The notes below the pieces were generated by a model. It ran no database searches. It was not told the origin of the DNA and worked only from the letters and a program-made list of their open reading frames with translations. Positions 27,141 through 34,782 of a stretch of 64,000 nt of DNA are shown piece after piece; position 1 is the stretch's first letter, and each line of letters begins with the position of its first letter. Source of the DNA: Mycolicibacterium flavescens (GTDB taxonomy: Bacteria > Actinomycetota > Actinomycetes > Mycobacteriales > Mycobacteriaceae); the NCBI GenBank assembly GCA_900637135.1, contig LR134353.1, forward strand, positions 1,984,001 to 2,048,000, given 5' to 3'. The position numbers were made by a program, and so were the translations under genes.

Positions 27141-27881
27141 ATGGCTGACCGATCGGCGATCGAATGGACCGAGGCCACCTGGAACCCCGTCACCGGCTGC
27201 GATCGCGTGTCCGCCGGCTGCGACCACTGCTACGCCATGACGTTGGCAAAACGTCTGAAGGCCATGGGATCTGAGAAGTACCAGAACGACGGTGATCTGC
27301 GCACATCCGGACCGGGCTTCGACGTGACCGTCCATCCGCAGGCACTCGACGAGCCGCGCCGCTGGCGCCAGCCGCGCGTCGTCTTCGTGAACTCAATGTC
27401 CGACCTGTTCCACGCCCGCGTGCCGGTCAGCTTCATTCGCGACGTGTTCGACGTCTGCCGCGAGACGCCTCAGCACACGTACCAGGTGCTCACCAAGCGC
27501 AGCTTGCGGCTGCGCCGGCTCGGCGACAATCTCGACTGGCCAGCCAACCTGTGGATGGGTGTGTCCGTCGAGAACGCGGATGTGCTGCCGCGAGTCGACC
27601 ATCTGCGCGACGTACCCGCAGCCGTGCGCTTCTTGTCGTGTGAGCCACTAATAGGACCGCTCGACGGGCTCAACCTTGACGGCATCCACTGGGTGATCGC
27701 CGGCGGTGAGTCCGGCGCGAATCATCGCCCTGTCGACGGGGAATGGGTACGCGACATCCGGGACGCGTGCCAGGACGCCGGCGTCGCGTTCTTCTTCAAG
27801 CAATGGGGCGGTCGCACGCCGAAATCCCTTGGGCGGCAACTTGATGGCCAGCTCTGGGATGAAATGCCCGCTACTGCGTAG
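27141..27881 (+). CDS. DUF5131 (phage Gp37/Gp68-type, three-Cys-motif) protein
   Basis: 246 aa. N-terminal WTEATWNPVTGCDRVSAGCD with Cys20, Cys27 and Cys30 forms the three-cysteine motif (C-x6-C-x2-C), followed by VFVNSMSDLFH, YQVLTKR, LWMGVSVEN, RFLSCEPLIGPL and the ending FFFKQWGG. These are the hallmarks of the DUF5131/Gp37-Gp68 family, which resembles radical-SAM-type TIM barrels. The partner TcmP is encoded convergently just downstream with an 11-bp overlap. The family's biochemical role is unknown to me. ATG at 27141. Confidence 0.92.
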   Translation: MADRSAIEWTEATWNPVTGCDRVSAGCDHCYAMTLAKRLKAMGSEKYQNDGDLRTSGPGFDVTVHPQALDEPRRWRQPRVVFVNSMSDLFHARVPVSFIRDVFDVCRETPQHTYQVLTKRSLRLRRLGDNLDWPANLWMGVSVENADVLPRVDHLRDVPAAVRFLSCEPLIGPLDGLNLDGIHWVIAGGESGANHRPVDGEWVRDIRDACQDAGVAFFFKQWGGRTPKSLGRQLDGQLWDEMPATA

Positions 27882-29034
27882 CTGGCTCCACCACCAGATC
27901 TTCGACTTTCGGACCTTTGCCGTCGCTGGCGGTGAGGCCCGCCTTGTGCAGATGCTTGACGGCCTGCCGCGCTGCTGACTCGCGGACGCGACCCAGGAAC
28001 GGGCCGAAGACTTCCACCGGGTAATCGCCGAGCCGAAACTTGCCGTGCTCGTCGAGCAGGCGACGGATATGCGCCGCGATAATCGGCACTGCGTCCTCTT
28101 CGACGTCTTTGATGGTGCGGGTGGGGTCGAAGAGTGGACCCTCCTCGAAGTCGAAGAGCGTAGCCCCTTCGAGCTCCTTCAGTTTCGCGCGCGCTTCCGT
28201 CCACCAATCATCGGTCGCCTTGGCGGCGGCGTGAGCGAAGTGCCAGATGCCGGCCGGGTGCCGAGTGCCGAATACGAGGTAGTAAAGCGATTTGTGCTTG
28301 GGCCAGCGGTGAACGGGGATGGCAATCAAGGTCATCCCGGTGGCCTCTTCCAGCCGTCGGCCGAACTCGGCGAGCACGCTGTCAACGGCCTCGTCGTTGA
28401 CGCCGTCCTTGAAGTAGGCCCGCCACCAGTCGCCTCCGAGGGCGGTATCGAGGGTCTTCATGGTCGCCTCGTTCGGCGTCGCTGAGGTTACGTGGCCGCC
28501 AATCCGGCGCAGCGCCAACATGCTGAAGTTCAACATGACTTCTGTTGGCGGCCAAGGGTTGTCGCCGCCGCGGTTTATAGCCGCGACCAGGTCCTCATAC
28601 GGTATCCCGACGCCGCAGGGGTCGAGGAACAAGAAAGCGGGCAGTTCACTGAACTTCGGCAGACTGTCGCGCAGGTATTTCTTGGCGTCACCGCGGTGGG
28701 TGTGCACATCGAGGTTCTTGGCGCGGTACGTGTCGCAGAGTTCATCCAGCACCGCGAACAACTTGCGTTTCTTCTCGCATAGATACAGGGAGATGGGCAC
28801 GCCTCTGGGCCCGTACAGCTGGCCGGTTGCGAACTCCAGCATTTCGCCAGCTGAACCCAGCTTGCCGTCTTCGTAGACGCCGCGCCCGGCGAAACCGTCG
28901 AAGTAGGCGGCGCGCCCGGCGATCGACGAGGTTCTGATGAGGAACACCGGCAGGTATCGCTTCAGCAGGTTGTGTTTCAGAACTCCGGGCAGGCGAGCGT
29001 CCTTCCAGTAGTTCGCGTTGGCTCCCGTCGCCAT
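27871..29034 (-). CDS. tcmP: Three-Cys-motif partner protein TcmP
   Basis: 387 aa. N-terminal block YWKDARLPGVLKHNLLKRYL, then YFDGFAGRGVYEDGKLGSAG (Rossmann-like loop), FLDPCGVGIPYEDL (a DPxG motif as in nucleic-acid methyltransferase-like folds) and MLNFSMLAL. A winged-helix-like C-terminus closes the protein (FGPFLGRVRESAARQAVKHL). TcmP is named for occurring beside three-Cys-motif DUF5131 proteins, which is the case here. It is therefore a two-gene module with unknown activity, possibly nucleic-acid modification. Confidence 0.9.
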   Translation of the reverse strand: MATGANANYWKDARLPGVLKHNLLKRYLPVFLIRTSSIAGRAAYFDGFAGRGVYEDGKLGSAGEMLEFATGQLYGPRGVPISLYLCEKKRKLFAVLDELCDTYRAKNLDVHTHRGDAKKYLRDSLPKFSELPAFLFLDPCGVGIPYEDLVAAINRGGDNPWPPTEVMLNFSMLALRRIGGHVTSATPNEATMKTLDTALGGDWWRAYFKDGVNDEAVDSVLAEFGRRLEEATGMTLIAIPVHRWPKHKSLYYLVFGTRHPAGIWHFAHAAAKATDDWWTEARAKLKELEGATLFDFEEGPLFDPTRTIKDVEEDAVPIIAAHIRRLLDEHGKFRLGDYPVEVFGPFLGRVRESAARQAVKHLHKAGLTASDGKGPKVEDLVVEPATQ

Positions 29035-29466
29035 TCAGGTCCCCCTTGACCGCGGTAAGCGGCCCAACTTCGCGCTGGTTTCTCGGCAATGAATAAGCGC
29101 CTATGAGACGACTGTAGGACCCAAGCGTGTCAAAGCGGCGCAGCGACGTACAAAATCATGCAGATTGCGGCGCACCGCAGCGGACGAGTCGGCAGCAGAT
29201 CAACATTGCGGCCCATTCAGTCGATGGACGCGGCCGCGGCTGCCGGCCTGTCGGGATCGGGTTGGAAATCGGCGATCGCCACGACGCCAGACGGGGCGTG
29301 GGACGAGTCGATGATCTGAGCGCGTGCCGGCCGGCCGGCCGGCCGACGCCGTGGCCCCTGGTGCACGTCGCCCCGCCGCGCTCGCTCGACGTGCGAAAAC
29401 GCCTTGAGAGGTGCAGCAAACTTTGCAACCATGATTCTCGACCGCACGTCTACAAAGGGGGACCGC
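29035..29466. other. Intergenic region between TcmP and the next small gene
   Basis: 432 bp without a convincing gene on either strand. It holds an 18-bp run of alternating CC/GG (29327-29344), which is self-complementary. It must contain the TcmP promoter on its left side. Nothing else recognised. Confidence 0.5.
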
Positions 29467-29748
29467 GTGACGACCGCTCGCAAGAAGTGGACGATCTTCG
29501 ACACCGTTCAGGTGACCGAAGCAGTGATCGCCAACGAAGGCAAGTGGCTTTCAGAGGAGGGCTTCGAAGGACTTATGCAGCGCGTGGGTTGCACTCGCGG
29601 CTCCGCGGAAACGGTCTACTGGCGCATCCAAACCGTTTTGGGCTATGCCGGTGGGCGTCCCGCTCAGGGCATCACGGTCCTGGATAGAGCAGTGGCACAG
29701 TTGTATCTAGGGCACGACCCCCGACTGAGGGACGTTGCGAGCGCTTGA
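29467..29748 (+). CDS. Small hypothetical protein
   Basis: 93 aa from GTG 29467, which has AAAGGGG a suitable distance upstream (29454-29460); the frame is also open from ATG 29431. Content KKWTIFDTVQVTEAVIANEG, then CTRGSAETVYWRIQTVLGY, looks helical and could be a small DNA-binding protein. Convergent with the endonuclease gene that follows. No family recognised. Confidence 0.6.
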   Translation: MTTARKKWTIFDTVQVTEAVIANEGKWLSEEGFEGLMQRVGCTRGSAETVYWRIQTVLGYAGGRPAQGITVLDRAVAQLYLGHDPRLRDVASA

Positions 29749-29796
29749 GTTTAACCGTGACGCCCGCAAACGCCGACATCTGCGATCTACGTGCGA

Positions 29797-31230
29797 TCAC
29801 TTCGATGAAATGAAAACGTCGCCCGTGGGCCAGACGGCCCGGGCTCCGTGTTGGTGGAAAAGATTAATGATGCCCTGGGTTGGGCGGTCTGGCACCAGGA
29901 TGGTGAGGTGTGCCGGTGTTAGTAGCTGGGCGTAGTCGAGTATCTGGCCAAGAGCAAGGCGCATAGTGTTTCGCTCGACTGACGATTTCACTTCGATGAG
30001 GTCGCGCGTTGTCTCGTCGTAGAGGTCGGTGTACAGCACTTGATTGTCGATAGCGATCTCATGCCGACAGGTCTTGTGCTGCAGCGTTTTACGAAGATAG
30101 TCCGCATAGCGCTTCTGAAGCTTGGCTTCCTTGCGGGTGCGATCTTTGCGACCGAGCGCTTTGTACTCGACCGCGAAATCTTCGGTCAGCTGATTCTCGA
30201 TTGGAATCCTCCTAACCTTTGCGATCTGCCCATCACCTAGTTTTAGGTTGTCGAGCTGAAGGGTGCCGAGTAACGCCTGCACCTCCGGGGAATCTCCGAT
30301 GATGTTGGCGATTGCCTGGATCGCGCGTGATGTGAAGTCCCGATCGCTGACCACGAGGTTGAACGCGCCTACACTCAGGCCACCCTCGAGGTTGAGTTCG
30401 CGGGTTTCCTTATAGGTCAGACCGGCGGCGTTTGGCATTCCTAGGTCCCACCACAAGGGTGTTTCTTTTAGCGCGAACCAGGGGTTGCGCGGGTCGGGTC
30501 GGCTGGCAGATACCTGGAACGGTTTCAGAGCAGCTGAGAGGTCATGGCTGACGTCTTGAAACTTGAACCGCCGCTGTCCTGTGGATAACGATCGCGAGAT
30601 AGCCCACAGCAGCACTACGTACTTGTATGGAACGTTGCGGCCTTCGTGAACGTCGACTCGAATCTCCCGGAGCTCGGCGAGCAAAGCTGCGCCATCAACC
30701 GCATCATCACGGATACCAGGGTTGACCGCCTCGATAGCGGCGCTGCCGGCGTGCGCTTCCTCGGCGCTTTCCGGCACTCGGTGCAGTTTGAAGACGATGA
30801 CTTCTCGTTCGACGCCATTGCGGTCGGGCCCGCGTTGGATGGCGTACGGCGCTGTGTCATCGATATCCAAGCGTCCGACATATCGCTGGATGACCTCGTC
30901 GCTGCCGGGCTTCGTGCCAGCTGCTTCAAACAGGCGAATTGCTCTGCCGGTCTTTTTGTGGTCTTTGACCGCGGCATTGCCCCAAGGAGGTTTGTCGAAC
31001 CTCTGATCCCCTTCTTGGCCTTCTCCTGTGTAGTAGAAGATGTCGCCGCTCGTGTCCCAGTGGTCCTCGTAACCGTGTTCAGTGCCAGCGCCCGGGTCGG
31101 TGTAGATGAAGATGTTCGGCGTTCTGGCCGAGTGCGCGATGCCGCCTTGCAGGCTGCCGCCGAAGCGGTCCTTCCGGTCGGCGCGGCTGAGCGTGTCACC
31201 AGGTTTGAGATCCCACTGTGAAGACGGCAT
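29797..31230 (-). CDS. Modification-dependent restriction endonuclease: SRA-like + sulfur-binding-like + PD-(D/E)XK
   Basis: 477 aa, three regions. Residues 1-155 look like the ScoMcrA-like SRA domain (DRFGGSLQGGI, IFIYTD, YTGEGQEGDQ, GRAIRLFE), which senses modified bases. Residues ~198-315 (PYKYVVLLWAISRS, NPWFALKETPLWWDL, then GGLSVGAFNLVVSD) resemble the SBD domain that binds phosphorothioated DNA. Residues ~375-440 are a nuclease fold with Asp402/405 in YTDLYD, Glu413 and Lys415 in LIEVK, and a downstream Gln429 in LGQILDY. Likely a type IV enzyme that cuts modified foreign DNA. Known ScoMcrA has the same sensors but an HNH nuclease. Domain assignments are by pattern memory. Confidence 0.8.
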   Translation of the reverse strand: MPSSQWDLKPGDTLSRADRKDRFGGSLQGGIAHSARTPNIFIYTDPGAGTEHGYEDHWDTSGDIFYYTGEGQEGDQRFDKPPWGNAAVKDHKKTGRAIRLFEAAGTKPGSDEVIQRYVGRLDIDDTAPYAIQRGPDRNGVEREVIVFKLHRVPESAEEAHAGSAAIEAVNPGIRDDAVDGAALLAELREIRVDVHEGRNVPYKYVVLLWAISRSLSTGQRRFKFQDVSHDLSAALKPFQVSASRPDPRNPWFALKETPLWWDLGMPNAAGLTYKETRELNLEGGLSVGAFNLVVSDRDFTSRAIQAIANIIGDSPEVQALLGTLQLDNLKLGDGQIAKVRRIPIENQLTEDFAVEYKALGRKDRTRKEAKLQKRYADYLRKTLQHKTCRHEIAIDNQVLYTDLYDETTRDLIEVKSSVERNTMRLALGQILDYAQLLTPAHLTILVPDRPTQGIINLFHQHGARAVWPTGDVFISSK

Positions 31231-31526
31231 GAGTGGAGGTTAGAAGGCCCCGCCGACACGCGCGGGCAGTTGAGTGGGTACGAGCGCCGCAGGCGATGGA
31301 TCGGTGAGACAGATTTGCCTGCAGCGGTGCCGTAAAGGTTGAGGGCGCTGCGCGAGGTTGCCAAGCGGAATCTCTTGTCGGGCTCACGTGTTATCCTCGT
31401 CACAACGTTTGGTCATGTCTTGCCGTACCTGGAGGGCGGCGGGGCCAAAGGAGCGACCGGGCGAACAACTACACATTCAGGGTTCAGCGGCACAGCAATG
31501 GCCGTAGGACACCGGTAAGGATGTTC
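31231..31526. other. Upstream region of the HTH / GIY-YIG / GHKL operon
   Basis: 296 bp between divergent genes, so it should carry promoters for both the endonuclease and the operon. AAGG at 31517-31520 is the ribosome site of the next gene. No coding signal seen. Confidence 0.5.
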
Positions 31527-32072
31527 ATGAGTACCACTATCTCTGCAGCTATGTCTGCAGGCGCCGTTACGGCAATTGAAGTTCTTCAGTCCCGCGCGAT
31601 TCAGTCACCCCCGGGTTCCGACGACGAGAAGATCGCCGAGATCGCCGTCGGGTACGGCGTCGAACGCGCCGACGCCGAGGGCGAAGCGCAGTTCATCATT
31701 TACGACTGTTGGCGTAACGCCAAGTCCACGTACTACCGGTCCCGCCAGCGTGGCCGAGCCGCTGTTCAGGCGTATGGATGCCTCACCTACGGACGTATCG
31801 CCGTCACCGACGACGGCGCCGACATCGCAGACACCATTTCGGTCGCCGACGAAGTCACTGCGAATACCAGCGCGTTCTGTGACCGCGCCCTCGAAGTGGC
31901 CACCACCCTTGGGTCGAAGGGCCCCGCGTTCGTCAGGCGGATGATGGCGGGCGACACCGTCGCAGAGGCGGCCCAGGCTATCGGAATCAGCCGCGCGACG
32001 GCCCACAGGTGGCGCGCCGCGATGGCCACACTGCTCACCCCCCACCTCCATCTCACTGAGGGGGCCGAATGA
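31527..32072 (+). CDS. Helix-turn-helix protein, sigma-70 region-4-like (first gene of candidate defence operon)
   Basis: 181 aa from ATG 31527 (ATG 31521 is also in frame; AAGG spacing favours 31527). The C-terminus carries a helix-turn-helix of the sigma-region-4/transposase type: MMAGDTVAEAAQAIGISRAT followed by AHRWRAAMATLL. The middle (AEGEAQFIIYDCWRNAKSTY) may hold an additional DNA-binding helix. It may control the operon or recognise DNA. The stop overlaps the next start (ATGA), coupling it to the GIY-YIG gene. Confidence 0.72.
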   Translation: MSTTISAAMSAGAVTAIEVLQSRAIQSPPGSDDEKIAEIAVGYGVERADAEGEAQFIIYDCWRNAKSTYYRSRQRGRAAVQAYGCLTYGRIAVTDDGADIADTISVADEVTANTSAFCDRALEVATTLGSKGPAFVRRMMAGDTVAEAAQAIGISRATAHRWRAAMATLLTPHLHLTEGAE

Positions 32073-32500
32073 CCCCCGTGTCCTACCTTCAGGCGTGGCC
32101 CGAGGTCGTGCTGATCGCAGCCACCCCTCCGGCCAGGCTGGCGTTCCAGCTCAACCCACGCACCGTTCGGTCTCTGATCCCCGCGGGAACCCCCGGGACG
32201 TACCTGCTGCTGCAGGGTGAGCGCCCGGTTTATGTGGGCCGATCTGATCGATGCCTGCGTGCCCGGCTGGCCACCCATAATCACCTGCATCACGCGACCC
32301 ATGTGACGTGGGAAACCGCCCGCGACGCTTGGGGCGCGTTCCTGCTGGAGGCCTGGTGGTGGCATCAGCACAGCGACACCTTAATCAACAAGATTCACCC
32401 AGCCGCCCCGACTGGACAGGGGCCCTGCCCCTTCTGCGAGCCCCGAACGGACTCGGGTCTAGCCAACGCTCTTCCCTACCAATCGATTACTAAGGAGTAA
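32069..32500 (+). CDS. GIY-YIG nuclease-domain protein
   Basis: 143 aa, essentially one GIY-YIG domain. GTY at residues 43-45 and YVG at 55-57 form the signature strands, Arg64/Arg66 follow in CLRARL, the metal-binding Glu94 lies in FLLEAWWWHQ and Asn107 in INKIHP, so the catalytic set is complete. A C-terminal CPFCEP adds two cysteines. Expected to nick or cut DNA. Translationally coupled to the HTH gene, and followed after 2 bp by the GHKL ATPase gene. Confidence 0.8.
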   Translation: MTPVSYLQAWPEVVLIAATPPARLAFQLNPRTVRSLIPAGTPGTYLLLQGERPVYVGRSDRCLRARLATHNHLHHATHVTWETARDAWGAFLLEAWWWHQHSDTLINKIHPAAPTGQGPCPFCEPRTDSGLANALPYQSITKE

Positions 32501-32502
32501 AA

Positions 32503-34242
32503 ATGACAACCAACACCACCGCCCCGTCCGGCGTCCCCGTCATCCTGACCGGGCAAGCGCTGCGTTCCCTGCGCGACTCCGGATACAGCTTGCCGGCCGC
32601 CCTCGGTGAAGTTATCGACAATTCGCTTGAGGCCAACGCCAATCACATTGCAGTGCAGATGGATGAGGGCACCGACCTGAACGGCAAACGGCATGTGCAC
32701 CGCATCTCTTTCGTCGACGACGGCGACGGCATGGCAGATGAGGTGCTGCAGCATTACCCGCAAATCGGGTACTCCACGCGCTACATGCGGACCGACACCA
32801 TCGGCAAGTTCGGTGTGGGCGCCAAGCTGGCCGCGTTGAACTTCGGCCAGCGGCTCGACGTGTGGTCGCGCACGGCGGGCAGTGACCCGTGGCGACATGT
32901 TTCCTTTGATCTCGAAGAGGCCACCGACGCCGAGGCTGCCGGCCAGCAGATCGTTATAGCACCGCCGGACGGTGAATCGGTACCGGACGACCTCGTCGAT
33001 TTGCTGCCGGAAGGCAGTGGCACGCTGGTGGTTTGGTCGAAGGTCGACCGCCTCGAACACGGTCGACGCGCCAAGGACTTCGACGGCCTCCGACTGGACG
33101 TCGAGAAGGAGCTATCTCGCATCTTTCGGGTGTTCATCAACGACGGCATCGACATCTCCGTCAACGGCCTCAGCCTCCTTCCACATGACCCGCTGATGAC
33201 GATGCGCGGTACATGGGCCGAGGATGTGCTCACCAAGTATTACACCAAGGGCGACGGCAAGGACTCACCCTATAAGCCCGACCCGCTGGACTTCACCGCC
33301 GAACCAATCATGCGGGAAGAGATCAACATTGGCGGCCACAGCGCCTGGTTGACCGTGACGTTGTATCCCCAGGCCGTTACCCGAAGTCGCGGATCGGGCG
33401 GCGATAACCTCGCCAAGAAGCTACGAATTGTTGAGAACCTAGGCGCTATCAGCTTCATGCGCATGGACCGCGAGATCAGCTACACCAACGTCCCGCGCAT
33501 CTTCCCGAAGGCTGTGCAGGACCCCGACCGGTTCATCGGGATCGAAGTAGCCTTCGCACCCGAGCTGGACGACTACTTCGGTGTGCGTAATGTGAAGCGC
33601 GGAGCCGAGCCGCACGACGAGCTGCGAGACAAAATCAAGAAGCTTCTCGCGCAAGCGATCCCAGAAGCCGGCAATCGACTCGACGAGCATTGGGGTAAAG
33701 CCCAGCGTAAGTCTCGGGAGCACGTCGGGGAACACGGCGCGATCGCAGAAGCCGCTGCTGGGGCGAACCGGACTATGCCCAAGGGCCGCGCCAAGGGCGA
33801 CGACGCCGACCCCGATCAAGCACTCGCGGATCTCGCAACCGATGTTCTAGGTGACGCACCGGAGAAGGAAAAAGAGACCTACGTCGAGAAGCATAAGGAT
33901 TTGCCCTTCGTCATCGAATCCGTTGACTTCCCCGGCAAGCAGTTCATCGACGTTCTTCACGTCGCCGGTCAGGTAATCATCCGGATCAACACTCGACACC
34001 GCTTTTACCGCGAGATGTGGCAACCGCTCAAGGACATTGCCGACAGCGCGCCCGGCGCCCGATATGACCGCGAGGTTGTTCGCACTGCCCAGCGGACAAT
34101 CGAGACGCTCACCTTGCTGATCATCGCGTACGGCAAGGCTGAGTCGATGAACGACAACCCGCTCGAGCAGTATGGCGAACTCCGCGGCCACTGGGGCATG
34201 TTCCTGGAGTCGCTGATGACGAAGGTCAAGGACGTCTTATAG
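32503..34242 (+). CDS. GHKL-family ATPase (Hsp90/MutL/gyrase-B-like)
   Basis: 579 aa. Bergerat ATP fold near the N-terminus: N box GEVIDNSLEANA (Glu36, Asn40), G1 box VDDGDGM (Asp73-Gly76) and G2 box GKFGVGAKLA (101-110). No histidine-kinase H box or membrane segment, so not a sensor kinase. The middle (residues ~110-370) looks like a MutL/Hsp90-type transducer, followed by a charged linker (EHVGEHGAIAEAAAGANRT) and a C-terminal helical domain. AAGGAG at 32491-32496 serves the ATG. As in MutL-based systems it may act as an ATP-driven clamp or switch for the two nucleases in the operon. Confidence 0.88.
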   Translation: MTTNTTAPSGVPVILTGQALRSLRDSGYSLPAALGEVIDNSLEANANHIAVQMDEGTDLNGKRHVHRISFVDDGDGMADEVLQHYPQIGYSTRYMRTDTIGKFGVGAKLAALNFGQRLDVWSRTAGSDPWRHVSFDLEEATDAEAAGQQIVIAPPDGESVPDDLVDLLPEGSGTLVVWSKVDRLEHGRRAKDFDGLRLDVEKELSRIFRVFINDGIDISVNGLSLLPHDPLMTMRGTWAEDVLTKYYTKGDGKDSPYKPDPLDFTAEPIMREEINIGGHSAWLTVTLYPQAVTRSRGSGGDNLAKKLRIVENLGAISFMRMDREISYTNVPRIFPKAVQDPDRFIGIEVAFAPELDDYFGVRNVKRGAEPHDELRDKIKKLLAQAIPEAGNRLDEHWGKAQRKSREHVGEHGAIAEAAAGANRTMPKGRAKGDDADPDQALADLATDVLGDAPEKEKETYVEKHKDLPFVIESVDFPGKQFIDVLHVAGQVIIRINTRHRFYREMWQPLKDIADSAPGARYDREVVRTAQRTIETLTLLIIAYGKAESMNDNPLEQYGELRGHWGMFLESLMTKVKDVL

Positions 34243-34321
34243 ATGGACTACGCGCCCCGGCACCGGGCATCCACGATGCCGGGGACGGCGTATCACGGCT
34301 ATCCAGTACAGGAGGAATCAG

Positions 34322-34777
34322 ATGTCCGACCAGAATCCGTTCCGAGCGGAGATCGAGCAAATTCTGCGAACCCATACTCGCACCCGCTACGCCAAGGTGT
34401 TCCTCGGCATGGAGCGTGGTCTGACCGATGACGAGATGGCCGAGGAGTCCGTCCTCGACCGGGAACCAGTCCAGCCGTCCAGAATCGCCAAGATCCGGGA
34501 GACGGTCCGTATGACGCTTGACGACGAGCTCGCCTCCAACAAGACACGGGCCGACAATCAGGCAGGGCTATATGACGAATTGCGGCACTACCAGATGTCA
34601 ACGGAGCTGCGCCAGCATCTAAATACTTGCTTCGCACAACTTCAGCAGATGTACCCAAGTATTCGGTCGAGGCCGATGGAACACATCCGCCTCGGCGCCA
34701 GTGACCAGTCAAGCCGGCGGAAACCGGAACGCAAGTGCGACAAGTGCTTCGAGGTCCACGCCGGCGAGTGCCTTTAG
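34322..34777 (+). CDS. Small protein with C-terminal Cys motif in the GHKL operon
   Basis: 151 aa, mostly helical. A helix-turn-helix-like stretch is possible at ~20-60 (MERGLTDDEMAEESVLDREP). Ends in KCDKCFEVHAGECL, a C-x2-C-x7-C cluster close to the terminus that could bind zinc. AGGAGG at 34309-34314 is a strong ribosome site. It sits between the ATPase and nuclease genes, 5 bp before the latter. No family recognised; probably a specificity or adaptor subunit. Confidence 0.7.
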   Translation: MSDQNPFRAEIEQILRTHTRTRYAKVFLGMERGLTDDEMAEESVLDREPVQPSRIAKIRETVRMTLDDELASNKTRADNQAGLYDELRHYQMSTELRQHLNTCFAQLQQMYPSIRSRPMEHIRLGASDQSSRRKPERKCDKCFEVHAGECL

Positions 34778-34782
34778 TTCCG

